Source: Sesamum alatum
Lineage: Eukaryota; Streptophyta; Magnoliopsida; Lamiales; Pedaliaceae
Direction of reading: 5' to 3'
NCBI GenBank assembly: GCA_034509735.1
Contig: JACGWO010000005.1
Location: 32,580,479-32,644,478 of the forward strand
DNA length: 64,000 nucleotides
Shown here: positions 47,201-59,764 of the stretch, piece after piece
Position numbering within the stretch: position 1 is the first letter of the stretch
How the letters are laid out: each line of letters opens with the position of its first letter
Notes under the pieces: generated by a model
What the model was told of the DNA's origin: nothing
Seen by the model: the letters and a program-made list of their open reading frames with translations, nothing else
Database searches by the model: none
Position numbers and translations under genes: made by a program

Positions 47201-49073
47201 ATCTCCTTCACCAGTATTTTCATCACCAGACTCATCCTCACTACCTCCCCCACCAGTATCCTCCCCATTTTCATCAATCCACTCACCCCCGTCTCCATTA
47301 TTGTCTCCCTCGACATTCACAGAAACCTGTCCCTTTTCAACAAATTCAGCAACTTCAACAAAAACATCAAATTCAGCTCTATTTTCATTTCTACTAAACA
47401 TGCTCAACACATCCAAGTCATTACTGATGTTCATAGTTGCATTACTATCATCCACACTGCATGTAATCTTCAACACAGTTTGATCAACAACAGTATGCAC
47501 TTTCTTAATATCTGCTACAAAATCTATGTAACTATACTTATTTGGGTCAATATTTTTCAACCTTTTGCACTTGCCCCTATACAGTATGACCAAAGCATAT
47601 ACCTTATCATTCATTCCTGTTTGAAAAATAAAATCATAATGAAAAAGTTAAATTAATTACACATAGTTAATATAATAGAATAAATACATAAAGTTAACAT
47701 ACACAGAAAATATACATACACAATCTGCAGATGGGAGAAACTTCAGTGATTTCTTTCATCAAAAGATTTCATATTTCGATTATATGACATGGTTAATAGA
47801 CATAGAAGCACATTATACATGCTTTATATCAAATTACACGGGAAGAACAAACAAAACTCAGCACCATTGACCAGAAAATTCCACATCAAGCTGTCATCTG
47901 CAAAACATGATTTGCCAGTAGCCAAATAAGATGGTCTACTTGAAAGAGTGTTAACTAAACTAAATTATCTTGCTATGCAGCGGTGTCAACAGAAGCGAGG
48001 ATCTGTTAACTTTGACGAAACACAATTGCCGAAATGCAATTTTTTTAATCGTATTCCAGTAGCATTATGCATATTGGAAAACAAGACCTGTTCCTGGTAT
48101 TGCAAATAAAAACTAGGCTCATATATCTCTTTAACTACATATATGATGACAGAATAGAGAGCATGTATGATTAAGTCTGAGCTATACATACACGTTTCTA
48201 TATGCATAATCAAACTTTCTTGATTAGCCTTTAAAAAACAACAACTCTAATTATCAATTTCACAAAAGCCCCAAAAATTATATGGAGAAATTTCAAACTA
48301 AAATTAGGGTTTTCTCCAAAACATTAAAATGTTGCGAAAACAAAAATCATATACAACATAGAATGAAAAAATACTTTCATCAATACATTATCAAAAAAAA
48401 AAAAAAAACATAAATATTAGAAAACCCTAAAATATATGTCGGGTTTTGTTTTTAAACTGTGGAAAAACTTAATTTTTTTTTTGTAGAAACATGAGAAACT
48501 ACTTCAATGATCCAAAAATATTAAAAACATCAAAATTTTTGGACGATTAGACTAAGATGCATACCTTTTTCTTCAGTGACCCGTGGGTCCTTCAAAAAGA
48601 CTTATTGCAAGGTTCATATTAGGGAAAGGAGAGTGAGGGGAAGAGACACGTTGGGCTTCAACTCGTCGGTCGTTTATCACCGTTTTCTACTTCAAAAAAT
48701 CAAGAAACAGTACAACACAGACTTGACAAGGGAGATTCCAACGTTGTTTTTGGGCTTTGATTTGAGAGAGTTTTTTTAAGAGAAGAGGGTTTTTGCAACT
48801 GGAGAAAGAGAAGACGCGGGAGAGGAGAAGAGAAAAGTGATCGTCCAAACATTGAGGAGCAAATTTGACTTCACCACCCTTAGATTTTTTAACATATTTT
48901 AAAATGTTTTTTAAAAAAAAAGTAATTAATCAAGGGTAATGTAGTAATTTCACCCTCGCCGTCTAGGAGCTTCCCAATTATTTTCCAAATTAGGGGGGCA
49001 TTTGTAATTTTCCAAACAATAGAGAATAATTGTAATTATGATAAACCTCATGGGAGCCCGTTGTAATTTATCC
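44240..49073. mobile_element. Mutator-like DNA transposon (MULE), 4.8 kb
   Basis: The left end GGGTAAATTACAACGGGCTCC and the inverse of the right end GGATAAATTACAACGGGCTCC match, and the inverted similarity continues for about 85 bases (ATAATTACAATTA, CTATTGTTTGGAAAATTAC). The element is flanked by the perfect 9-base duplication TAAAAGTAA, the Mutator hallmark. It carries a decayed MuDR-type transposase on the minus strand. Its left end stays similar to the family A MITEs for about 165 bases (up to CTGACCAAAATGCCCTT near 44400), so those MITEs are probably non-autonomous relatives. Confidence 0.9.
44831..47614 (-). pseudogene. Decayed MuDR-type transposase
   Basis: Transposase remains in order (minus): an N-terminal PB1-like region with a long acidic GDNEG/GDSEN-rich linker (47614-46886); a MuDR DNA-binding segment (HCSVKDYPWRV..., about 46871-46626); part of the MULE catalytic domain (GFDGCHLKRPYG, FAVVESECKES) at about 46580-46396; a later catalytic/helical part (about 46050-45850); a SWIM zinc finger (CNFRVWDISGIPCRHA, near 45540); a CCHC knuckle (CKVCNELGHNRITC); and, after an intron ending at about 45132, a Pro/Ser/Ala tail to 44831. 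Damage: a frameshift at an 11-base homopolymer near 46880, a missing block after about 46626, Trp-to-stop changes near 46393 and 45865, and a frameshift near 45450. It cannot encode an intact enzyme. Confidence 0.85.
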
Positions 49074-49082
49074 TAAAAGTAA
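49074..49082. repeat. Right target-site duplication of the Mutator-like element
   Basis: TAAAAGTAA, identical to 44231-44239. Confidence 0.85.
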
Positions 49083-49773
49083 TTATCCCTATCTTTTAAT
49101 GTAGAGCTGCACCATAACCTTGTTTGACTCTCTATTTTAAGTTGTATTTCACTGTATCTTAGTCAAAAACTTACACAAAAACATATAAACTAATGAAATT
49201 TATAATATTTATCATTTATTTATAATAATATTTTACACACTTCTATATGCAAAAAAATTATTTTAAAGAACATTATGAATCCGCATATAATTTCCGGAAA
49301 TAAGAAAAGAACCAAATTTAGGAAATGTAGTTTATTTCTTATTTTATCTATAGTAATATGAAAAAGAAAAAATTACCTCGGACTGTCAGTTTCTGACACC
49401 ACAACATCAAATTTTATAACACTAATTATATTCTTTAATATTTATACCAATATAATGACTTATATTTATTTTAAATGATCCATATTATTTTTTAAATATA
49501 CCATCATGTTTATCCTCCAATTTTACTCATATTCATTACTTGTTTAGTTTTGCGTCGTATATTAATTTTTCATTTGAGATTTATGTCGTATTTTCAGATT
49601 ATATGTGTTCAAGTAATGCGTCATATGGTGTCTAATATTTGAAAAAATAAAAAAAAATAAAAAAAAGATTGGGGATTATTATGGAATAAGTAGTTGGGTG
49701 GGTGTCAAATGTCAATTATTGGGATGTTTTTAATTCATGTTAGGGTGTGGGTGCCCTTGCTTGTCTATATATG
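49083..49773. other. AT-rich spacer
   Basis: No gene or clear repeat is seen between the transposon and the promoter of the RRM gene. Confidence 0.45.
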
Positions 49774-49782
49774 AACAGATCC
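49774..49782 (+). promoter_or_regulatory. TATA-like box of the RRM gene
   Basis: CTATATATG about 180 bases before the start codon at 49958, followed by a pyrimidine-rich leader (49815-49855). Position and sequence fit a core promoter. Confidence 0.45.
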
Positions 49783-49957
49783 ATTAGATTTTTGGGTTCA
49801 ATTTCAGAATCAAGAACCCTCGTTCGCCCCTATTCCTTTCCCTTTCCCCCTCCCCAAAATTGTCACAATAATTATAACTTCTGAATACTTCATTTTGATT
49901 GATAAATTAAATACTCTAGAACAACAGGAGATCTCAAAAGAGCCATCGATCTGAGAT

Positions 49958-52895
49958 ATGGCGGGCACCGGAATCCACCCCTACCATCAGCAATGGCCTC
50001 CTGCCCCGGCCCCTCCTCCGGCATCTGCCGCTGCTCCGCATGCCCCTCCTCCCCACCCCCATCCTCCCGCAATTCCTATCGACAGCCCCGCTGTCCGCCC
50101 TCCTTCCGACGAGGTAAAGGCCTGCGATTTATCTTACCAGGGTTTGGGGCTCCGTCCCTTTTGTGTTTTCATTTGCCCCTCTCTCTTTCTGTGGTTAGTG
50201 GTTGCTATGATTTGTATGACGATGGCCTGTGATTTTTGTTTTTCTAGGTACGGACCATATTTATTTCGGGTTTGCCTGAGGATGTTAAAGAAAGGGAGCT
50301 TCAGAATTTGCTGAGATGGCTGCCGGGATATGAGGCGTCACAGGTGAACTTCAAAGGAGAGCATCCAATGGGATTTGCACTTTTTGCTACTGCACAGCAT
50401 GCTCTTGCCGCCAAAGATGCGCTTCAGGTCTTTCATATTCTTCAGATTGATTTTACCACATTTTCTTTATTTTCCTCTAATGATCCTTTTTGTTTCAATA
50501 TTTGAATGCTTTGGGTATTTAGGATATGGTGTTTGATGCGGAGTCGAAGTCGGTTTTGCATACTGAGATGGCAAAGAAGAATCTTTTTGTGAAAAGGGGT
50601 GAGCTTTTTAATAATTTCTACCAGAAAGTTTACAGTACTGCACGACTGGTTTGTAGCTTAGAGTGATGTTGATCAAATTTGTTCTAAAAGTTTATATGTG
50701 AATTTTTGTTATTTTGTATCATTGGCTAAATCTTGGAATGTGACTGTGGAACGAATGCAAGGAAGTTAACAATAGGGAGAAAAATTCGTAAGAAAATGAA
50801 AAATGGTTGATTTTGTGGATCAACTTGCTGTTTTTAGTTTTGGTCTTAGTAAGTTGATTTGGTCACATACAATGCCATCTGTTAACCACATGAGGTGACT
50901 GTTTGTTGCATCCCCCTTCGTTGCATGGTATATAAATTAGATGATAGAATGAAGGATTTTGATTTGTACGTTACATTGAACTCTCATTAGTAATTTATTC
51001 CGAATAACCCAATGTTAGATGCTTGTCATGCATGTTGCATTATATAGCAATGATCTGTATCCGTGTTTCATTATTGAGCAATTAACACTAGAACAATTTT
51101 GATGGGTTAGAATATTTTGCTTGCTTTTCTTTTTCCCCTCTCTCCTTTATCTAACCATTGTTGCTATGCAGGGATAGTTGCTGATTCAAATGCTTATGAC
51201 CAGAGTAAACGCATGCGGACTGGAGGTGATTATACACACACTGGTTATTCGACATCTCCTTTTCATCCTCCCCCACCAGCTGTTTGGGGACCACACGGGT
51301 ACGTTGGTTATTAAATGTTGCACCCACAGAAGGGCTGTGTTAGTAGTTGAAGAAGTATATTGTAGCTTTCTTAGAAGTGGGATCTGAACTATTGCAATGA
51401 TGTTGATCAAAACAATATCGGCTTCTACTAATATAGATGATATTTTATCTCAGGTATATGGCCCCGCCTCCTCCCCCTTATGATCCATATGCAGGTTATG
51501 GAGTTCCTCCTGTGCCAATGCCGGCTCCAGCTCCTGTACCTGCACCGAGCAGTTATGTACCTGTCCAGGTAAAACCGTGTTGAATGCTTTCAATAATTTA
51601 TTCTGATGATTGTTGCTTGGAGCAAGTCTAGGTGAAGTTTTTATAACCTTCTGAATGTTGAAGGGCCATTAGCCTTTCCAATTATGGTATTTTTTTTTTT
51701 TTTTCTTTCTGTAGCTGCTATCTTGTTTAGTAGAAATTATATCATGAATGTTAATGTCAAGCCAAAAAACTTTGTGTTGGGTTGGGAGGTGGGCATACGT
51801 GAAGCAATTAAGCTTTTTAAAACAAGTTACATATTTTGTTAACTTTAACTTAGCGTAAACAAAATAAATTGTACGTCACTGGTGTAATCATGGTAATTTA
51901 GTCGAGACAACTGATAGTTATCATTGTTTAGAAGAAGTGGTCATTTGAGTTTTATAATGCAGTTCATTGTTGACTAATAATAGGGCCAGTGCATAGTATC
52001 CATGTGTCAAGAGGATTACCTTGTTATGTTGTAGTTAGGTCTCTGCTGATTAATCACCTTGTGGTGCAGCCTGTCGTGTCTATTGTCAATGTTAGTTGAT
52101 TTGCTTCTTTCTTTTCTCTGTCAAGCTGTTTTGTCTCTTTAACAGCCTGTACTACTGTCTTGTAGAATACCAAAGACAACCCTCCATGCAATACCCTTTT
52201 CATTGGCAATCTTGGTGAGAATATTAATGAAGAAGAGCTGCGGGGCCTTTTCAGCGCGTAAGTCTGTTGGTTTTTCTGTACCATCACATACTTGATCGAC
52301 TGCTTATATGCATCAGTATTGACCATTTTACTATGCACTTTTACCTTGCAGCCAGCCTGGTTTTAAGCAGATGAAAATATTAAGACAGGAAAGACACACT
52401 GTTTGCTTCATTGAATTTGAAGTAAGATTTGTGCTTTATCAACTGGCTTTGCGATTCTCATTCTCATAATTTATCAGTGAAATGCATCTCTCTCTCTCTT
52501 TCCACAGTGTTAACTTTATGCATGGGGCATTGTGCAGGATGTAAACAGTGCTACTAATGTGCACCATAGCTTGCAGGGTGCTGTTATCCCCAGTTCTGGT
52601 TCTGTGGGCATGCGAATTCAATATCCTTCTGTTTTCATGAGTTGATTAGATATCTTTACTTTTGACATTTTCTTTGAACTTCCTTCCTACCCTCCCTTTG
52701 CGTCCTCCCAAGCATGCATTTATAAGTTCTAATGGAAGCTGTAATGCTAATGCTGTCTTGTTTATAAGTTGGATGTTTTTCTCTTAACCTTGAGATACAT
52801 ATTCAAAGAATCCGTTTGGGAAAAGAAAGGACTCAGGCTACCCCGCCGCAGCCCCCAGTGTGAATGGAGTTCCGCCCTCAATGACCTACCAGTAG
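49958..52895 (+). CDS. Two-RRM RNA-binding protein, Whi3/Scw1-like
   Basis: Coding exons: 49958-50113, 50248-50427, 50523-50598, 51172-51298, 51454-51568, 52166-52257, 52352-52421, 52538-52620, 52799-52895; 331 residues in frame. A Pro/Ala/His-rich N-terminus is followed by RRM1 (TIFISGLPEDV = RNP2; GFALFATA = RNP1 position), a Pro-rich linker (HPPPPAVWGPHG, APPPPPYDPYAGYG), RRM2 (TLFIGNLGENI; TVCFIEFED), and the tail YSKNPFGKRKDS. The order matches the RBPMS/Whi3-like family, mRNA-binding regulators; the target is unknown. Eight introns are present. Seven are GT-AG, but the last begins ATATCCTT and ends AC, a U12-type intron. The conserved tail only reads through with that splice. Confidence 0.9.
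52621..52798 (+). other. AT-AC (U12-type) spliceosomal intron
   Basis: The 178-base last intron of the RRM gene starts ATATCCTTCT, matching the U12 AT-AC 5' site RTATCCTTT. It has the branch-point-like TTCTCTTAACCT at 52780-52790 (consensus TTTTCCTTAACT) with the branch adenine 11-12 bases from the 3' end, and it terminates GATAC. No GT-AG alternative keeps the frame. Splicing here joins GCATGCGAATTCA to ATATTCAAAG and restores ...MRIQYSKNPFGKRKD. Confidence 0.88.
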
Positions 52896-55428
52896 CTGGA
52901 AGGGGATGTATCCTGTTTCTTATGCCTGACCTGACCAATACAAGCACTGCATGATAGGATGCATCATGCAAGCTGTTGCATGCATCCATTCATCATCAAG
53001 TCATCAAACATTAGCATCTCCATATATGTGAATGCAGTTCGTGCCAAACATTTTGTTGATCCACTACTTATTAGACATGCAAGACATGCATTCAAGGCAT
53101 GCCACCTCTAGATGATTTGTTATCCTATTGTGCTCTGTTACATGGTATCTAAGACTGCATGGTATTGTAGTCCTGTAAAATCTGTGTGCTATTATCTCAC
53201 CATCTTTATTCTGACATCGTGGAATCGACTCCTTGGAAGTAAAATGCATTTCAAGTGAACTGGCTCTAGTATCTATGGTGTATCATAGATCAAATCATGA
53301 AAACACATTTTCATCTCATTTTGATGAAGATACCTCATGACATGATCATTTCATTTCACCTAGAAGTATTCAACATTAGTCCATCCTACTGTTCCACTGA
53401 TTAAACCATCACCATCATTCCTCATCAGGCATCATATGAATTTGAATCTCCACTAGAACCTGTAAATAAAACTAGCTCACCATCCAGGATTCAAACCATA
53501 GACTGTTGGAGGGTCTTGGAAGATCTAAGGTTATTATGCAGGTTTTCTACGACAGGAGGATGGCCGAGTTGCGGATGTGCAGAACCTGCCTATGTTTGTT
53601 TGCTGTAATGCAACAAGTAGAAATAAGCTTGTGGGTCTTGTGATAATTGTTCTTTTTTTTTCTTTTTTTGTCCAGCCTGCAATGCTTTATTGACTGCAAT
53701 ATATGGAGTATTTCATCTAGTGCAATCTTGGTTGTGTCCGCATATATCTGGTCCCTCAAACTAGTTAAATCTTTTTGTGTTCTTCTTGGTTGGTACCTTG
53801 TCTTGATACGATATTCCAAGGACAGAGACAGTGTGAAACGTTTGATTCTTCCCCTCTTGGATATGTCTTCACCTTTTCATGATAGTGCTATATCTACCTC
53901 TTCTCTTTAATTAATATTTTATATGATGAAATTGGGATACTTTTAAAGCGAAATGTCTGATGCACATTGTCAATTTTGCTTCTCTAAATAGATGGGACCA
54001 AATTCCCCGATCAAATCTTTGCGCCACGCAATTTATATGTGTAAAATAACAGTTTTTATCATCAATGTTTGTTCCGCTACATAATTAAAGACATCTTTTG
54101 CAATAGAATTGAAGAGATGTATATACTAGTGTTGAACTAGCTAAAATAACAAAAATAGCCTCAGCAGAAACATGGGAATGTTAAGGATTTTGTAATTTAT
54201 ACTAATATAAAAGAAAAAGACATTTTTCACTCATAAATGATTGTTTATGACTTTGCGACTCAATTGTTATGATGATAATATCTCTTCATATGGCTAGTTA
54301 ATATAAAACAAAAATTTTTTGTTGTATTAATTTTTGAATACTTAAATTTACTCTTTAGTTCTTTTATTCTCTTTGAATAAAATTCAATATTTTTAATAAT
54401 TTCATCATTATTTTTTTTTTCTCTCAATTCATTAATTTCTTTCTTCTTCTCTCCCACACTACGATTGTTTATTTTCACAACTTTTCTCTCCTTTTCCTCG
54501 TTACAATTCTTATTTGTATGCTCGTTGGACCACGCGTGGCATCTATTAGTTAAAAAACAAGAAATAAAAAATAAAATCATTCTTGTTATTTCAACAACTA
54601 CTATTGCCACTTGTGTCACAAGTCCACTACGCAAAGAGAACGAAAGTGAAATCTGAACAGAACTAAGTCCCACCTAAACATCACTTCGGAGTAAGAGTTG
54701 CAATTTTTTAAAAGAGGTTCGAACTTTTTAAGGAAAACAATCAAACATAGGTCCAAAGTAAGTCAAAAATGCGTCGCATTCTAGAAGTTGAAGAAGATTG
54801 AAAGAATGTCTTAAAGCGGCACGAAGAACTCACCGTAATATATTATATATTTATTACCAGAAAGGAAATGGAAACGCGTCGAAACTTCAAATATGCGCTT
54901 GACAGCAACAGACAACTACAGGTATTAAAGCACTGCGCCTCATTCACTTTTCAAGCAGCAAAAAATTTTCAATGCCCAGTCGGTGTTCACACTTTCAACT
55001 CTCAGTTTTGTTGTGTACTGTGGTATTTACTTCACTTGTTTCAGAACAAAGTAAAAGGAATTCATTGAAAGCTCGTTTCTTGGTTGGCTGGAGTTTTGGG
55101 TTTTCATTGGGTGCTCAAGTAGCCACTTCTGCTGTGTGAATATCCGGGTGTTTTTTTCAGATGAATTATCTATTTTTACGTCATTTCTCTTCTTCAGATT
55201 GAGTCTTGATTCTTGAGAGGAACTGGGAAATGGGAAATGGGAATAGCCATTTGCCTCTCTGTTTTTGGTTTCAAGACTTTTCGTGAACTTAGAATTTCTT
55301 TTGAACTTTAAACTGGGATTCGTTTTCATTCTGGGTTTTTGTTTTTATCTTAGATTTCTTCGAAAGATTGAAGCTTTGGAGGAACTGTGTTTGCCCTTTT
55401 AACTTCTTTTCCTCATTGTTCTGTTAAC
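52896..55428. other. RRM-gene 3' region and PEPR promoter/leader
   Basis: The first kilobase contains the presumed 3' untranslated region of the RRM gene. From about 54000 to 54900 it is AT-rich spacer. About 54960-55428 is the presumed promoter and leader of the PEPR-like gene. The 137-residue minus-strand frame at 54260-54673 is low-complexity (Lys/Asn/Ile) and unsupported. Confidence 0.4.
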
Positions 55429-58400
55429 ATGAAAATTGCTTTGAGTTGTTTCTTGCTGATTTTCTTGCTGTCTACCTCAATATTGAGTGTGTCTGCTTTG
55501 AGTTCAGATGGTACAACCCTTTTATCACTGGTTAGGCACTGGAAGGTGGTACCTCCAGCGATCAAGTTCAGCTGGAATGCTTCTGATTCCACGCCTTGTT
55601 CGTGGCTTGGTGTGCGTTGTAACCCCGACAACTTTGTTGATGAACTGAACTTGCCTAACTTGGGGATTTCAGGTCAACTGGGACCAGAAATCGCCTACTT
55701 AAAGCACTTGACATCAATTGACTTGAGCAATAACAGTTTTTCGGGTTCAATTCCTTCAGAGCTAGGCAATTGTAGTCTTCTTGAGGCTGTGGAGCTGTCT
55801 CTGAACAGCTTTTCTGGAGAAATCCCGGAAAGTTTGGGAGATTTGCAGAACTTGCAGTATTTAAGCTTGTTCTCCAATTCTCTTGGTGGAGAAATTCCTG
55901 AATCCTTGTTTCGTATTCCATTCTTGGATACAATTTACCTCAATAACAATAGGCTTAGTGGCTCAATTCCATCAATTGTTGGAAACATGAGTGAGCTTGT
56001 CTCTCTGTATTTGTACAACAATCAATTATCGGGAACTATCCCTTCTTCCATAGGAAACTGCAGTGCATTGCAAGAACTTTACCTGAACGATAACTTGCTG
56101 GAAGGCGTATTGCCTGATAGTTTGAATAATCTTGACCAGCTTGTCTCTTTGTATGTGGAGAATAACAATTTGGAGGGCAGGATCCCATTGGGTTGGGGAA
56201 ATTGCATGGAATTACGTAATCTAGTTCTGTCCAACAACCAGTTCAGTGGAGGGGTTCCGCCAGGATTTGGCAATTGCAGTAGCTTAACCAGGCTTGCTGC
56301 TGTTAATTGTAACTTAAGTGGCCATATCCCTTCTTCTCTAGGACAACTCACTAAGCTGACACTTCTTTACCTGTCTGAGAATAAGTTGTCTGGAGCAATC
56401 CCACCTGAATTAGGAAATTGCAAGGCTTTGTCTGATCTGCAGCTGTATGGGAACCAGCTCGAGAGTGAGATTCCAACTGAATTAGGTATGCTAAATGCAC
56501 TACAAACCCTCATGCTTTTTGCCAACCGGTTGAGCGGAGAAATCCCCACCAGCATTTGGAAGATACAAAGGCTTCAAAATCTTATCGTTTATGAGAATAA
56601 TCTTGTTGGTGAGATACCCCAGGAGATCACTGAGCTAAAGCATTTAACGAATATTTCCTTGTTTGACAATCAGTTTACTGGAATCATACCTCAAGGCTTG
56701 GGCATAAATAGCAGCCTAACCGAAGTGGACTTCACCAGAAACAAGTTTACGGGTCCTATACCACCGAACCTTTGCTTCAGAAAGCAATTGAGGAAGCTTA
56801 TCTTGGGTCAAAATCATTTTCAGGGAAGTATTCCTTCTGATATTGGAAATTGCTTTACTTTGACAAGACTGATTCTTAAACAGAATAATCTCACAGGTAC
56901 GCTTCCAGAGTTTGTAGAAAACCCGAACCTTCTGTTTATGGATCTTAGCAGCAATAGCTTCGGAGGGGCAATTCCCTCAAGCTTAGGGAACCTCACTAAG
57001 ATTACCTCGGTGGACTTATCTCTCAATAAGCTCACTGGTCATATACCTTCTGAGCTAGGAAGTCTTGCGGATCTTGAGGCATTAAATCTGTCTCACAATG
57101 GTCTGGAAGGCTTGCTGCCATCAGAGTTATCAGGTTGTTACAAATTGTCAGAACTCGATCTGAGTCATAACATATTGAATGGCACTATTCCGTCCAGCTT
57201 AAGAAGCTTGAAGGAATTAACCATTTTGGATCTTAGTGAAAATCGTTTTGGAGGGGGCATCCCGACTTCTGTATTTCAACTTGGAAAGCTTTCGTTTTTG
57301 CAGCTTGGTTCGAATCAGTTAGGAGGGTCCATTCCTCCTTCGATAGGACTGGGTATTGAAGCTCAGAGCCTAAGATTGTTGAATCTCAGCAGTAATGGAT
57401 TGACGGGTCACGTTCCACAGGAACTGCGAAACTTAAAAATGCTGGACCACTTAGATCTCTGCTGCAACAATTTGTCTGGTAGTCTGGAAGCCATCGGTGA
57501 ACTCCATTCTTTAACCGAGGCCAATGTTTCCCACAATGCTTTCTCCGGCCCTGTTCCACCTGCACTGATGAAATTGGTAATTTCGTTTCCCTCATCATTT
57601 ATTGGCAATCCAGACCTATGTATCAATTGTCGTCCACAAGCTGGAGGTAGCTGTCAGGGCTATAGCACCATCAAATCTTGTAATCTGCAATCGAGAAAAA
57701 GAGGTCTTAAGCATGTTCATATTGCAATAATAGTTTGTGGATCGTTCCTGTTTGCTCTTTTTCTGGTGCTTGGAATCTCTTGTTTGTTTTTAAGGCACAA
57801 AGGCCGAGAACAGAACCTTTTAGTCTCTGCTGAGGAGGGTGCTTCTTCCCTGCTCAATCAAGTTATGGAAGCCACTGAAAACCTAAATGATAGGTATGTT
57901 ATTGGGAGGGGAGCACACGGGACCGTGTACAAGGTGACATTAGGTCCAACCAAAGTGTACGCTTTGAAGAAGCTCGCGTTTGTTGGGTTTAAGGGAGGAA
58001 ACACAAGTATGGTTCGAGAAATAGAGACAATTGGAAAAGTCAGGCACCGGAATCTAATTAGACTGGAGGACTTTTGGTTGCGAAACGAGTATGGTTTACT
58101 TTTGTACAGGTACATGAAAAACGGAAGCCTTCATGATGTTCTACACGAGGCACGTCCTCCACCACTCCTGGAGTGGAATATTCGGTATAACATAGCACTT
58201 GGAACTGCTCAGGGACTATCATACCTCCATTTTGACTGCGATCCTGCTATCATCCATCGAGATATCAAGCCGATGAACATTTTACTGGACTCAGAGTTGG
58301 AGCCTCACATCTCCGACTTTGGCGTTGCTAAGCTCTTGGATGAATCAGTTACTTCAACACCATCCAGCTTGGTTCAGGGCACTATTGGATACATGGCTCC

Positions 58401-58842
58401 AGGTATATTAAATTTCTTATTCCTTCTATGATGCATACATTTTTTGCACATTTTCCTCCTAACACTGCGGTGATTAACGTAATTCTTGACAGAAAGAGCA
58501 TTCTCCACCAAAAGCAGTAAGGAGTGCGATGTATATGCTTATGGGGTCGTTTTGTTGGAACTGGTTACAAGAAAGAAAGTCTTAGATCCGTTGTTTGGTG
58601 GGGACGTGGACATTGTGGGGTGGGTGAGATCTGCATGGAGCGAAACTGAAGATATTGAGACGATTGTGGATCCGAGTCTTGTTCATGAATTTATAGATTC
58701 CAGCATAAAGGAGCAAGTAGAAGACGTGCTCTTGGTAGCTTTGAGGTGCACGGAGACGGAGCCAAGTGCAAGACCGTCTATGAGAGATGTCGTGAAGCAA
58801 CTAACGGTGGCCGGCTCCAGAAGCAGAAGCAAACATGCATAG
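55429..58842 (+). CDS. PEPR: LRR receptor-like kinase, PEP receptor (PEPR1/PEPR2) type
   Basis: Exons 55429-58402 and 58493-58842 (90-base intron in the kinase); 1107 residues in frame, against roughly 1090-1120 in the family. Family role: plasma-membrane receptor (LRR XI) for Pep danger peptides; with BAK1 it triggers Ca2+ influx and MAPK signalling. Visible features: a signal peptide (1 to about 23), the cap DSTPCSWLGVRC, about 26 LRRs, a cysteine pair CINC just after the LRRs, a transmembrane helix near 764-788, and a kinase from about 822 with GRGAHGTVYK, YALKKL, HRDIKPMN (RD type), SDFGVAK and GTIGYMAPE (codon split by the intron). The ATG at 55429 is chosen because upstream in-frame codons lack ATG and the signal peptide follows directly. 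The PEPR1/2 assignment rests on resemblance and on the PGDH neighbour. Confidence 0.9.
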
Positions 58843-59386
58843 CTATAGCTGTAGAAAACCTTCTAACCTTTTCTAGTATCTTATTGATCTCTGATGATGA
58901 GTTCATTGATACTGCAGCATTTAAGCAACCATTTTTACTTGATTGATTACTGCACACTTGGGAATTGTAAGTTACTTAGACACTGTGATTATATTAATTG
59001 CAAGATATAAATCAACTAAGATAGCAAAAGTAAATGAGTCATTACAACTTATGAAAGCTAGCTAGACTTTTACCATAGAATTGATATGTAAGAAAACATA
59101 CATATGGTTGATCAAAGATTCAATAGTCATAATTTCAAAGGGTTCTGGATTCTGGGCTTTTCTTTCGTTCAAGATACAATGTAATAGACTTGAAGTGTAA
59201 GTCTTGTATGCATGGAAAACCTTGAAATCATTCTCGTTTGACTCAGTCCAGTCACACTTTTTTAAAGTTAATGTTCCTATTTATAACAAGGGCTGTTGAA
59301 CAAGATTACACATGGCCGCATCAACGAAATTCACATAATCTTTTGCACATATATTCATTGTCTTAATTTCGAAGATTCTACCTACT

Positions 59387-59419
<33 letters not shown>

Positions 59420-59764
59420 GGCAAATATCAAGTGAAGAAAAGCTTGCCCACCGCACATTTCTGTACAAGATATGGTCAGCAAATATATGGATCTCTACAC
59501 CAGACAAGAAGTCATCAGAATCTTCATCATAAGGACAAAACTGTTAGAAAAGTCCACACCATCCAAGACTACATATTATAACTGACTTGGTAATTAAATA
59601 AAACGCGTTATGTGTTTGGAGACTCTCCCAGATTTCTGTGATGTATAATTATTCGTTAAAAAATACCAAGTCTTTAGCTTGCATAAAGTTTCACTACACC
59701 TTTGCAAGAACCTTTTCATTAGCTTTTGTCGTGGGGTTCTTGGATTCATTACGCCGACGGCTCC
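58843..59764. other. PEPR-GLR intergenic spacer with (GA)n
   Basis: A 0.9-kb gap between two genes on the same strand, with a (GA)n microsatellite at 59391-59416. It contains the PEPR 3' region and the GLR promoter. No gene is seen. Confidence 0.45.

Noticed and set aside
47093..47656. 187-codon plus-strand frame
   Set aside because: Antisense to the acidic repeat region of the transposase pseudogene; rich in Ile, Thr and Ser from that repeat.
54260..54673. 137-codon minus-strand frame
   Set aside because: Lys/Asn/Ile low-complexity in AT-rich spacer, with no motif and no support.
59726..59764. Upstream extension of the GLR frame
   Set aside because: It begins with TTG rather than ATG, and the signal peptide starts at the ATG at 59765.
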